Shown here: positions 34,531 through 45,395 of the stretch, piece after piece
Numbering within the stretch: position 1 is the stretch's first letter
Layout: each line of letters begins with the position of its first letter
Assembly: GCA_023897205.1 (NCBI GenBank)
Contig: JAHWDD010000010.1
Location: 1,426,001 to 1,490,000, forward strand
DNA: 64,000 nucleotides
Source of the DNA: Exophiala sp. HKRS030
Lineage: Eukaryota; Ascomycota; Eurotiomycetes; Chaetothyriales; Herpotrichiellaceae
Reading direction: 5' to 3'
Position numbers and translations under genes: made by a program
Notes under the pieces: generated by a model
Told to the model about the DNA's origin: nothing
Seen by the model: the letters and a program-made list of their open reading frames with translations, nothing else
Databases searched by the model: none

Positions 34531-34992
34531 TTAGCGTGTCATGCTTGGAGAAGAGGATTCTGTACTGCAGCCAAGAGCAAAGTGCATACTGACGTTTGCA
34601 AGTAGGAAATTGACCGTAGCTGGTCTGCCACGCGGTCTGCGCTCACTAGTTTCAGAGCTTAAGATGGGCACGGTACTGATGACAAGACCGTATCCCAGAT
34701 CGCTAATCATTCGACTGATGATTAATTGAGGAATACCATAGGCTGCGACTTGCAGAAGAGCACTGATGTTCAGGATGGCGCCTCCGATGACTGCTAAGTG
34801 AGTCACTGATGAAAGCTGTGAGGATACATCCTGCCCAGCCGCCCACTGGGCAAATCGCCATAATCGTCGAGAGGAGTGCCGGATGCTAACAGTTTCAGGA
34901 AAGGATGCCTGAAATGGAGGATTGGCAATGATGCCGTCATAGAGACCGTTGTCATGCCCGATCAGAACGAATCTTTCTAAGAAATCGATCAA
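34531..34992 (-). pseudogene. fragment of an MFS sugar-transporter-like gene
   Basis: A 153-codon frame resembles the N-terminal third of fungal sugar porters. It shows GHDNGLYDGIIANPPF (normally G-Y-D-x-G at the end of segment 1), GAILNISALLQVAAYGIPQ and GYGLVISTVPILSSETSERRPRG. The last matches the sugar-porter motif with the Pro-x-x-x-x-E and R-G signature, but several consensus residues are changed. There is no complete N-terminus and the C-terminal two thirds are missing, so it is a decayed remnant rather than a working transporter. Confidence 0.6.
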
Positions 34993-36359
34993 TCAGCGGT
35001 TCGTGGCCATACGGTAAAAGAGAAATGAATGCGCATGCCCGAAGTCTTGCCCCATTGAAGTGCATAGCGTGATAAGGGAAACAAGCTTGCTGCCGCGTAG
35101 GCCCAGATATTTCGTCATTTCCAGTCCTTTCTGATTGTTGATACGCCTAAGAAGACTCTGGGAAAGTGATGCATCTATCGACCCGAGGTTCGGCCCACGC
35201 TTTTATGAGCCCCGATGGTTCAAAGTTGATCACCACAGCTAAACTATGCTCCCAGTCATACTTAGCATGATCCCAGATTTTCCCGGACTTCATCTCTCCG
35301 AATAAGGAAATAGAGTCTTCCCCGGCGGGGCTTTTCTGGGAAGCACGATCTCAGAAGCCTTCACCCTTTTCGGGTGTCTTCGCCTATATATATAAAAGGA
35401 GTACACGCCAGAGTTTAGATAGGCCTGCCAAAAGACGAACTAAAGCGTCTGGACCCAGTTCAGGATTCAGGCCCGTTAAACTAGTATACGCATAGACAAT
35501 TTACCATCTTGTGGCACGCGTGGGCCGTCTCACATTCCTAAGTTACCTGGCCTGCCCGCTGTTGTACCATTCAGGATTGACGTTCCCTTCGTTGTCCTCG
35601 GATCGATCGTCAGAGCCCACCAAATGGGGCTAATTGTCACCATCACTGCTTGACTTCGGTCGGAGAGCGCGGGGTAGGAGTGCAATTGGAGTCCTACGAA
35701 GTTTCGATATGCCTTTTCCTGAGACACCACTCTTGTCTCGAGAAAGCGGCTCTTTACACATGCCGTATTTTCAAAAGAATGGTGTGAATGCGAATTTTGC
35801 GAGTTCCGTGGTCGAGACCAACATAGAAGATCTCTGGGAGACAGATAGTGGGCTCGAACCCGTGGTGTCAATCGTCACCATGATACTGTCTCATAACTGT
35901 CAACTTTCTAGAGGGATTGATATTGACAGTGGGTTTGATGTCAGTGTTGAAGTTGGCATTGATGGCCGTGGCCACAGGACATGAAATGAGAATTCGGACC
36001 CGTGAAGAAAAGGGAAACGAGAGAACTTAGGGTCTGGTCCGCCAATGTCCTGCAGGAGGCATGTTTGGGACTCGATATCGAGACGAAAACCAAAGTCATG
36101 GAGGTCACACGTAGGGCGCAGAGGACGACCACGTTCGAAGGTCGTGATCACGGAAACCATGTTCGAGATCAGCATCACCAAAATCAGAAGCTCACCCTGG
36201 TCAGCTCATGCCTTTGTTCGACGTGTCAACGTCCGCTGGTCATGAGCTGATCCATCGATAATATTGACGGTGTTTGGTCGAGGCTGGACCCGAGTTTCTC
36301 ACGGAGTTTTCGGCCCAGAAACGGATCACTCAGACGCCGCCGAGCCAAAGCCAGATAGG
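34993..36359. other. decayed intergenic sequence
   Basis: 1.4 kb between two gene fragments. Overlapping frames of about 80-116 codons on both strands (35530-36250) show no recognised domain, and their mutual overlap argues against real genes. A TATATATATA run lies near 35386. Confidence 0.4.
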
Positions 36360-36361
36360 GA

Positions 36362-36794
36362 CTAGCGGTTCGACGAAACCCTCATGGCCGAAATTACACC
36401 TAACATGCTGAAACCTACTGAAGCCGTCTTCCCAATTCGGTTTAACCCACATAGTGCTAATCGTGCCATGAATACCCCGTATTCGTGCTCCGTACCTGCC
36501 CACTCCATCAACCGGATTGCCTTTTCTGGAGATATCCATTGGTGTTTTATCAGAGTTGGCATAACGACTAGTGTATTACTGGTATGAAGGAGAATGAAGT
36601 CCATCCTATGTTGCCCGCCAGATGGGATGCGTGATGGTTTTGTGGCAAGCAGTACACCTAGACACTCCGTTAGTGAGAGGAGAAAACGCGATGTATAGGG
36701 CATGGGGCTGTTTATTACAAGTGTCAACCATTTCATCGAATCGCTTCTCCAGCTGGTCCTCAGAAATAGAGTATTGGGCTATGTACTTAACCAT
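36362..36794 (-). pseudogene. fragment of a questin-oxidase-like (AflY/DUF4243) gene
   Basis: Two overlapping frames on the minus strand together resemble the C-terminal half of AflY/questin-oxidase-like proteins. An upstream piece with EDQLEKRFDEMVDTC (frame ending near 36606) is followed, after a frame change, by MDFILLHTSNTLVVMPTLIK and HQWISPEKAIRLMEWAG, where the family has a D-F-x-x-x-H-x-x-N-x-S and W-I-x-x-x-x-K-x-R-L-L-E-W-K-G pattern. The frame break and absence of the N-terminal part mark it as broken. Family assignment is by remembered pattern only. Confidence 0.45.
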
Positions 36795-37861
36795 CTATGT
36801 TATTGCATTATCTGCAATGTTTTTCGACCTGTCTCGAATGTATAAGCCTTTAATAGACTGGTTCAAAACCTCATCTTTTTATACCTCTTCTATTAGGCAA
36901 CAAAGTATTTTCTGACCTGACTATCTTAGACCTCCTGTAAGCTTCTCAGAAAGCACAAAAATGGGTTCAGTCTTTCTACTTTCGGCGTCATTAACGCAGA
37001 TTATCCTAAGTGCCTTAGCTATCATTGCGGGTTAATTAAATTTAAACCCGAAACTAATATATAGGAGCTCATGGAAAATGAAGAGAAACTGGTTAGTAAG
37101 TGCTGGTTATAAGAGGAAGGTAATTAGACTAACTTGTAAAGAGTTAAGGTAGTATGCAGGCCGCGTACTTAGTATTTATAAACAGATGTTCTTCCAGGGT
37201 TTCCCTTACTCCTCTCATCTCGATTTCGCTCTGGAAGAAGAGAAGAAAATTCGAATATGCGGCTATTAGCCTAAGAAGTTATTAAATTTAATCTGGTTTG
37301 CCATAGCTTTAATAATAGTCTTGTTAATTAGAAATCTTGGTCGCTAATAGGTTACTTCTTAATTGTATGCCTTTTATATCTCTTCTGTCATAGCTCCTAG
37401 TGCATACAAAGTTAATACGTAGCCATAGCTTTAATAATAGTCTTATTAATTAGAAATCTCGATCACTAATAGGTTACTTCTTAATCGTATGCCTTTTGTA
37501 TCTCTTCTGTTGTAGCTCCTAGTGCATATAAAGTTAATACGCAGTGAACAATATGATCTAAGCGGCAGCTATTAACGTAATGCTTAACGCGTGGAATTAT
37601 TGCGCGCAGGGGACCGCCAGGAACTTACTATGTTAAGCACCATGAAAGACTATGTCGAAACTTTCTAAGTTTTGTTGTAGGTGTTATGATATAAGGCTTA
37701 ACCAACTATCATGACATTCATGAAAGTTTCATGGAATCATTCCGCATGCTTGGAAATTGTAGGGAAGCTTCTAGTATGTCACTTCGATGTATATATATGC
37801 CTCTACTTCTTGAGGTAGAGTAACAATAAGAACAATCAATATATGCTTCCACTGGCATAAT
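36795..37861. other. AT-rich, RIP-like island
   Basis: Strongly AT-rich, without coding frames, and containing a 122-bp tandem duplication whose copies differ only by transitions (37301-37544). Such islands are typical of repeats inactivated by RIP in ascomycetes. Confidence 0.65.
37301..37544. repeat. 122-bp tandem direct repeat, two copies differing only by transitions
   Basis: Copy 1 is 37301-37422 and copy 2 is 37423-37544, exactly adjacent. By direct alignment there are 10 differences in 122 positions, no gaps, and all 10 are transitions (C/T or G/A). Both copies start CCATAGCTTTAATAATAG and end AAGTTAATACG-Y-AG. This is the mutation spectrum of RIP or cytosine deamination. Confidence 0.85.
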
Positions 37862-38614
37862 TCACAACACCAACAGCGAATCAAACGATAAATTCGCAGC
37901 CACCGACGGCACGAGCTTGCCGACTGTCTGTATCTCTAAAATATCTGCAACAGTCCCTTTTAGATACTTGAAAGAGTTGAATCGTTTTTGAGACCAGCAA
38001 GCTTCGATTACTCCATGGAGCCTTTTCGCTGCGGCTGGAAAGGGAAATTTGCCCTTCTGGAGATCTTCGCGAATACGGTTGATGTTGGCAACACTTTTGG
38101 CCACTGCAGAAACGTTAATCGTAGATGCTAGAAAGCAGATACAAGTTGCGAGATTGGACTGATCTCTAAGAAGTTGATGTTCAAAATCTTCGTCTTTATT
38201 GGGCACAGCTGAGCCAATGTCAAATATTTTGACCCTGTCGTCATAGTCGATACCGATGTTGAATATTGTTATATCTCCATGAATGTACTCGAGATCCTCT
38301 ATGAAGGACAAAACGTCGAGGAGCTCAAGAATCTATATTCCACGAAGGTGTTCCGTCGAGTTGTTCCAAGCTTTCTGAAGTGGCTTAACCCTTTCGAGGA
38401 CAATGCAGTCTGGCTTGCTGCACTGAAATCTGGTTACAACGTTTGGATGAGGATGCTTCGACAGCAGTTCATAGATCCGGCACTCTTGCTTAAAACATTT
38501 GAAACTTCTCAGTGACAGCACAGGGTGATCGATCTTTTCGTCGGTGGTAGAGCCATCGCCTACAGGATCCTGAAATGGCACCTTAATCACAGAGCCATCA
38601 TCAAATTCATACAC
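37862..38614 (-). pseudogene. protein-kinase-like gene with an in-frame TAG
   Basis: One frame of about 250 codons, interrupted by a TAG at 38333-38335. Upstream of it are EFDDGSVIKVPF (a likely VAIK-type lysine) and HPNVVTRFQCSKPDCIVLER, an N-lobe pattern. Downstream are YIHGDITIFNIGIDYDD and VKIFDIGSA, corresponding to the HRD catalytic loop (Asp and Asn kept) and the DFG motif. The stop replaces a residue between hinge and catalytic loop; CAG to TAG by one C-to-T change would explain it. The 5' end may follow a splice acceptor near 38622, since no in-frame ATG is seen. It resembles the fungus-specific small kinase-like proteins, function unknown. Confidence 0.65.
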
Positions 38615-40397
38615 TATTCCCTGTGAAGGACCAGAGCTTAGTCATTTCAAAGAAGATAGCTTGTAAGGGTTAAACCACGTGCTGTCGGGCATTACGAAGG
38701 GGAGCCTACTACCAGGAATCCGATTAAGCACTGTAAGAAAAATCTGTGGATGCCAAGTAAACACTCGACATTACTCATGGAACCCGCTCAGGACTAGCTC
38801 CTAGATTATGCTACGCTCAATATCGAAGCACTATGGACCACCTTTTGTGATACAATATAAATTCTGCTGCTCATCGAGAAGTTCAAAAACTGCCTTCTAG
38901 CATGGAAGGAGTAGTGCACGGAATACGGTGTCCTTTCGGAAATCTGCCAGGGTTTGAGGCGCCTGACTGCAATAATAGCCTGGCTGAGAGCGTGCTGTGA
39001 GGGCGCAAGATTTGGCGCCATGAGTCCACACAGCAGGAGTGCTATATAAAAGGCACCTCCCCCCTTTGACCCGCGCTTATATTCGCTCATTGGAACTGCG
39101 AACATTCCGCTGTCGTTGTCGGTTCTCGCCTGCCGATTCCACCTACTGCACCCTCGCTTTCGAGGTTGGTCGCGAAAGCGAGGTTGGTCGCCCGTAAGCG
39201 TGCTGCTCCGTGTGTGGCTACGTCACAAAAAGCCCACATCTGTCTTTGTTTACTGCGATAAAGAAATATACTCAATGCCGTGCTCCACGCTCACTTTCCG
39301 CGGTCATTCTCGACATCGCGAAGTCCTCCCCTGATGTCTCGAGCGGCATCTTCTCCAAAAATAGTCGATGCTGTGGGAGGCACCGCCTGAAACTACTGCA
39401 GAAGACACGTCCGCAGCATCATGTGGGCGACCCGAACCACTAAGTTGTGATCGCCGAGAACGCCCTTCACATTCAAAACTGGTCTGCTGCCTGCCCACAT
39501 TTCTGTCACCCCCTCCATTTCGGCACCTCAGCAATACATGTTCGTGTCCGCCTTATTGATGCTATGCTTGCAGCCGCATTAAGGGGTTTCCAATCACGCT
39601 ACCATTAGAAATTGCAAGTGAATTGGTAGCTGCGGACGACGTCTATCAGAACCTCGAAAAGCGAGAGCTCGAGGCAGAAGACAATGAAACCCAAGGCGAT
39701 CTCTTTCAAGGTATTCGCGACCAGATGTTGTACCTAAGGAGGTGTCTGCTACGCAACCACCTGAGAATTTATCAAAGAGTGGGTTCAGAAGTTTCGTCCC
39801 GAGTCAGCCTTCACAAACTCCACCGATCTTGAAAATCCCGACTTCTCAACGTCTCGATTTGATCAAGAATTGAGAAGTAAGCCGAGACAGAGAATTATTG
39901 CACAAGTGATGAATGGCGAGATTGGCTACTCCTCTTCGAATAGGTTAGGGATATCGATGTTCTGGTCGTATTAGCGAACGAGGAAGAGGTTCGTACTTAT
40001 CGTCCGAACGAGGAACCTATCGATGGTCACTGTCCGGTCAAGGCATGTGGCAAGGAGTTACCGATACAAGTGAGAGAGCCATTTGACTTAGTGTAACGAG
40101 CCCTCCGCATCGAGGGGGTGAGCGGCGCCTCCCTACCTCACCCTCGCCAGGTAGATGCACTGGTCATTCGTAGTTCTAAGCGCGAAGTTGTCACAGTAGA
40201 GGCCAAACGACACGAGAGAGCCAGGACCAATACTTGTACTTCTTAATTTAGTTTGGTCGTGGCGTTATCTCAGTGGTGTTCTACCAACGACAAGTGTCTC
40301 GAATGATCCATGATATCTACGGTCGCTGGGTCGGCTTTTCTCCAAGATGGGTCTCTTTCGAGGTTACCCTTGTGTCTTGAAGTCTTAACTATGATCT
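38615..40397. other. intergenic, no supported gene
   Basis: 1.8 kb with short frames only. A 13-base direct repeat CGAGGTTGGTCGC occurs twice at 39161-39190. A plus-strand frame ending at 39832 (about 75 codons, rich in Leu, Arg and Glu) looks like eroded coding sequence but no family can be assigned with confidence. Confidence 0.4.
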
Positions 40398-42023
40398 CTA
40401 GCCATGGAATTCCTTGATACCCTTCAAGTAGTCAGACCAGACTTTTCCGATATCATGCTTATAGATCCAGTTCAGGTTGTCTTTCTGCCCGATACCAAAC
40501 GACTTGAATCTGAGCTCAAGAAGTTCCTCGAAAGTCTTCTCTTCTTCCTCGGCTTTTTTAGCACTCGCGCTTTGGGCGTCAAGATACCTGTACCTGTACA
40601 TAGCATATTGTCAGTAAGCGTCGTGTTGTTGGCTTTTGCTACGTGCGCCCGGTCTGGACATACATTCTCTTATAATAAGGAAGGCGGATTTCTTCGAAGG
40701 CCTGAAGCGTATCCTCGACCAGCGTTTCCGATCCGAGCGAATATTCGTGCTCGAGCGCCTGCGCCAGAAGCCACCCATCTTCCATGCCGAACGTGGCTCC
40801 AGACCCAAATGCACCTAAATATAGAGTATTGGCATCTTCAGTTGTATCAAGAGGACTAGGGGGGTACCATGGAGCGGGTGACTAGCGTCCCCTATTAAAA
40901 CCACCTTGTTCCACCCAGTAATCTCTTCCGGGCCAGGACCTGCGTAATTGGCAAACTCCTTCCACGCTCCTTCCGGGACAGCTGCAATTGCATCTCGAAC
41001 CCTTTGGTCGTATTTCTGTCAAAAGGTCTGTTAGTAAGGCCGTTGCCATGGTTCTTGACGTATACGACGAACCACAAAGCGAGCCTGCACTCTTTCGTTT
41101 GTTGCGGGGATCCCCCACGATACCGTCCGGCCTGGGATATCAGGCTCGTGGTAGGATCTCACAGAGAGTTCGAATAGCTGTTTCTCGAGAGGAATTTCGG
41201 AAGAATCGTCGACTCCTGACAAATAGGCATGTCCACCCTTGACATACCACCATGATGTCCCATTGGTGACGTCAGGTATGTGTGAGAGAGATGATCTCGG
41301 GACAAGGGTCCGCCAGACCGTGTTTCCTATCCCCAAGTTACAGTCAGTGGAATCGCTATACATGGAAATGGTGGCTGACCGGTGAAATGGATCGTGTGAT
41401 CTGGATAGAGTGTTTTTCGGATCACCTGTTCCCTCTGTTGTCAGTGAGTGCATTTGGTAGGTTGGTGGCTTGAACGGACGGAACGAATGCCATCGGCTCC
41501 AATCACCAAGTCTGCAAGTGCCTCCGTCCCGTCCTCGAACGACAGGCGCACGCCTTCTGAGCCAGCGTTCTGCGCCGACACCAGTTTCTTCCCGTACTTT
41601 ATCACTCCATCCGGAACCTTCTCCAAAAGACCAGATTGAAGCCGAGTTCTGCGAGCTCTGATGGCCCCACGAGGATCTAAATCACCGTTCTCTGGATGTG
41701 GTTGCAGCAAAATGACTTCACCGGTGTAACCATTCCTAAATGAGACATGTGAATACAATATCGAACCTTTGTTTGTGTCCCTACCTCTGACGTGTATCAG
41801 CTTTCGAGAAGCCTTTGACTCCGTCGGCGGCCCCTAGCAGATCCAGAACCTTCCAGGCATTATAACTTAGGCTGATGCCTGCTCCAACTTCTTGAGGCTC
41901 AGAATTCCGCTCATAGAGGACAGTCGAGAGAAACGGCAGCTTCGACAGTGAAATTGCTGCCGCCAAGCCGGCCGGACCTCCTCCGATGATGGCGACATTG
42001 ATCGTTGCTTGATATGAGCCCAT
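40398..42023 (-). CDS. group A FAD monooxygenase (salicylate hydroxylase-like)
   Basis: Seven exons give 429 residues in frame. Hydroxylates an aromatic (or related) substrate with NAD(P)H and O2. FAD motifs of the PHBH fold are all present: GGGPAGLAAAISL at the N-terminus, LVIGADGIRSV (DG motif) in the middle, and VVLIGDASHPLHGAFGSG followed by ATFGMEDGWLLAQAL (GD motif). C-terminal IYKHDIGKVWSDYLKG matches the end of this family. Introns: 41736-41784, 41426-41479, 41327-41379, 41016-41072, 40815-40867 and 40594-40663. Start MGSYQATINV at 42023. It faces a DAL5-type permease across 0.8 kb, so the permease may import its aromatic acid substrate (inference). Confidence 0.93.
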
Positions 42024-42816
42024 GGCTGTTATTGTGCGTGAAGGTCACAGAGGATGCTCTGTCACTTCTACTGTTCAGCGGCCTAGGACTTATAGATTGA
42101 ACTGCCCAGACACAAACATCGTGAGGTGGGCTGGAATTGTCGGGATGCTATCTTACATGCTGCCACTAAAGCACGCCATCAAGCACGCCTTGCGGGAGAA
42201 GCTTATACTTGGTAACTTTTCCAACTCACTGATTGGCTGCACACGGACTGCTCCGAGGAATGATTGGATCTAGCACGCCAGCACGGCCGCTTATCTGTCG
42301 GTCCATGCCTTCATATCTCATGATGGGTCTTTTGCATGCCATGCTCAACTAAGCCCTCCTACCACTAACGCTACATACTGCAAGAAACCGATGGCAGCTT
42401 ATAAATGAGTATCCTGATGGTCCGTATCCATTGGCCAGAAGACAATCCGGCAATTAAGGTAGGAGGCCTACGGCGTGTGGGAGAGGAAGGGGGGGCGGGC
42501 GGGTTGGATGGTCTTTTGGGCGGCAATTTCTCTATTGTAGCCGAACAGATGATGATGCAGATTTCGGGCTTCCGGTATTTGTTGGTTTCGCCGCAAAGGA
42601 CAGGCTGATAACAACCATCATATTGCGTTTGAGTAGCTTGTTATTGCACAATTTCTCACTATGGGGCTTTATCTCAGGTGAGAATGGTATATAGGATGTC
42701 TTGTGCCACTTCAATCGCTATGTTTCCTGAATCTAGCTCTAAGATCCTTTTCCTTGGTCTGCACGATATGAAAAGCTAGCTTATCTACTATACATCGTTC
42801 TATCTTAATTCTCAAG
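42024..42816. promoter_or_regulatory. divergent promoter, FAD monooxygenase and permease
   Basis: 793 bp between outward-transcribed genes. A G-rich stretch (GGGGGGGCGGGCGGG-like) lies at about 42488-42503. No gene is supported in it. Confidence 0.4.
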
Positions 42817-44736
42817 ATGTTGAAGGAGGCTGAAGCGGTCGTTGTTGGCCAAGGACTCGCCGCCAGTGATTTGGTCACGCAGCAGAGATCATGGAAGAGC
42901 TATGTATGGGACACATTCGATAAGCCGGCCGAGGAGCGGAAGTTTCTGTTCAAACTCGACGCTGGAATTCTTACCTTCACTTGCCTGGGTATGTGGTAGC
43001 TGGCGACAAAAGAACCCTGGGCTATGCCTCTCCGTTAGCCTGCTGACTTGTCGCATCAGGGTACTTTATCAGATTCCTTGATCAGGCAAATATCAATAAT
43101 GCCTATGTATCTGGAATGTAAGGTCGTCGTGCGATAGGGAGGCAAACAACGGTTGACTTCGAGTAGGAAAGAAGACTTGAATATGCTGGGCAATCAGTAT
43201 AACTACGCCGTCACACTTTGGACCATCGGCTATATCATTGGCGAAATACCTAGCAACCTCATCCTTACCAAGATTCGGCCATCGATCTGGATTCCTGCCC
43301 TGGAGCTGATATGGTCAATCTTGACGCTATGTACCTGTCGAGTCACTACTGTCCATCAACTGTATGCGTTGCGCTTCCTGGTAGGTTTAGCTGAGGCGGG
43401 ATTGTAAGTTTATCCTCCAACATCTACCCTCGTCGTGTCGGTTGTTGTTTCGACTACCGCCATATCGAGTCACAATGCCACAGCTAACAGACCGTCAGTT
43501 TCCCTGGCATTCTCTACATGCTTGGTTCTTGGTATGGGAGAGATGAACTTGCCAAACGCTCCATCATATTTCACGTTTCTGGTTCAATTGCTACAATGTT
43601 TTCGGGTTACCTCATGGCTGCGGTGATTAGCCTAGGAGGAAGACACGGTTATGCAGGCTGGCAATGGTGACCTTTCCCAGACATTGTCCAGACTGATCTG
43701 GCTTGCAAGAGGTCTCCGCTAATCACACTTGTCAGGCTGTTTATCATTGATGGCGTTATTTCCCTGCCAATTGCCATCTTAACAATTTTCTTCTTACCTG
43801 ACCAACCCCATAACACCCGCGCCTGGTATCTGAACGCAAGGGTAAGCTTCCATCACCAGATGATGACGCCTGTGATTTCAGTGCTAAGTTCTTCTCAGGA
43901 TAGAGAAATTGCATTGGAACGGGTTCAAAGAATTGGCCGTGCGAGTAAACAAGGCTTCTCGAAAAAAAGCTCCTCAAGATCTTTTCACGATGGCACATTT
44001 GGGTTTTTCCTCTCATGACTGTGTGAGTTCATTGGCAACCTAGACAGAACCGGAGACTGAATGACATTTATGACAGCTTTGGGGGAGGCGCAGGGGGCAT
44101 TGGCCAGCCAATGTTCTCGTTTTACTTGAAGGCATCGAAGCACCCAAAATACACGATCAGCCAGATCAACACTTATCCCACGACCACAGCTGCAGTGATG
44201 GTTGTTGCTGAGCTATTGTACTCGTGGGTCTCTGATGGCCCCCTGAATGGGCGAAGATGGCCAGTCATGGTCTTCGCAGCAGTATGTCCTCCTGATGATT
44301 GTCGATGTCGACCTAACAAAATCGACCACAGGTTTTCCAGCAGGTAATCTGGATTTCACTGCTCGTGTGGAACATCCCCAAAGGGTGGCTCTGGTTTTGT
44401 TATATTGTCATGCAACAGGGTATTGCATTGGTACCACTGAACCTGATGTAAGTGTATACATTGCAGGCCGGTAAAGGGGTCAAGATTGTGTACTAATGGC
44501 TCTATAGCTGGGTAAACGAGGTGTGCTCTGATGATACGGAAGAGCGGGCCCTCATCATCGCCGTGGTCAACACTATACAATACGTGCAGGGTGCATGGCT
44601 TCCACTCCTTATTTGGAAAGTTACCGACGCCCCAGAGTACAAGAAAGGCTTCCCCACGGCGATTGCATTCACCGCCGTAGTCACAGGAGTTATTTTCCTT
44701 ATCAGGCACCTGGCAAACAGGGATAACAGACTGTAA
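42817..44736 (+). CDS. MFS permease, DAL5/allantoate-permease-like, with one frameshift
   Basis: Nine exons rebuild a DAL5-type permease of about 480 residues. Visible are RKFLFKLDAGILTF, YFIRFLDQANINNAYVSGM, KEDLNMLGNQYNYA, GEIPSNLILTKIRPSIWIP and SWYGRDELAKRS. Later exons give WQWLFIIDGVISLPIA, GGAGGIGQPMFSFYLKASKHPKYTISQINTYPTT and SWVNEVCSDDTEERALIIAV. All exon phases fit except one. In the exon 43899-44022 a run of seven A (43962-43968) shifts the frame; the conserved continuation LLKIFSRWHIWVFPL is recovered with one more A (or two fewer). So this is a recent pseudogene or a sequence error. It is divergent from the FAD monooxygenase. Confidence 0.85.
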
Positions 44737-45395
44737 AGATATCGGAACCCCTGCAAGCAATCTTGGTTGCTGACATGTTGGACAGGAAAAACGAAACTCA
44801 AAGATAGACTTGGCCCTAGCCTGGCAAGCAATTCAGATGTGTCTGAAGATGTGGTGGTTCCCAAATAGTCCGTATCATTGCCGCAACTTCCAAGGCTCAA
44901 CTCTCTCGACTTCGGCGCTTATGGGCTAGATTGAGGGAACTGGATTTAATGGTTGCGGCCTCATCGTAATTGGGCACCACCGGCATGCCCTTTTTATAAA
45001 ACCTGCTTGGGCACTTCCATGCTTCACGCAATCGGACAATCCGTTTTATAGTACTCCGCTGATGAAGGCTTCGGGGCACAAGACAACACAACAACAGTCT
45101 TTGATAGAAGGGGTCCACCTCATACTACTATGTTTAACTTTCCTACTCTCGTCAATTCCCTTGACATAGGTGCGCACTTTGTAGTTTCCAAGGATGAAGG
45201 CATCTAGATGTGGCCAAAGCTTCTGTCTTGTAGAGATTTATACTTCTTCCGCTGTTGGACTCGCACAAATTACCTCAACTAATTGAGCTTTTGGCTGTTT
45301 ATGGGCCCTTAAACCTCAATTTTTAGTAGTATACTTTCAGCAGAAGACGGCCGGATAGCTCTCTACAATCTCAGTGTTCCACCTATAGTTGGAAT
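44737..45395. other. convergent intergenic region
   Basis: 659 bp between the 3' ends of the permease (plus) and a Zn2Cys6 gene (minus). No gene or special site recognised. Confidence 0.4.

Noticed and set aside
35530..36250. Several 80-116 codon frames on both strands
   Set aside because: They overlap each other and carry no recognisable motif; the area lies between two gene fragments.
39560..39832. Charged Leu/Arg/Glu-rich plus-strand frame, vaguely like parts of fungal DUF3435/FluG-type repeat proteins
   Set aside because: Too short and the resemblance is only an impression; a profile search would be needed to support it.
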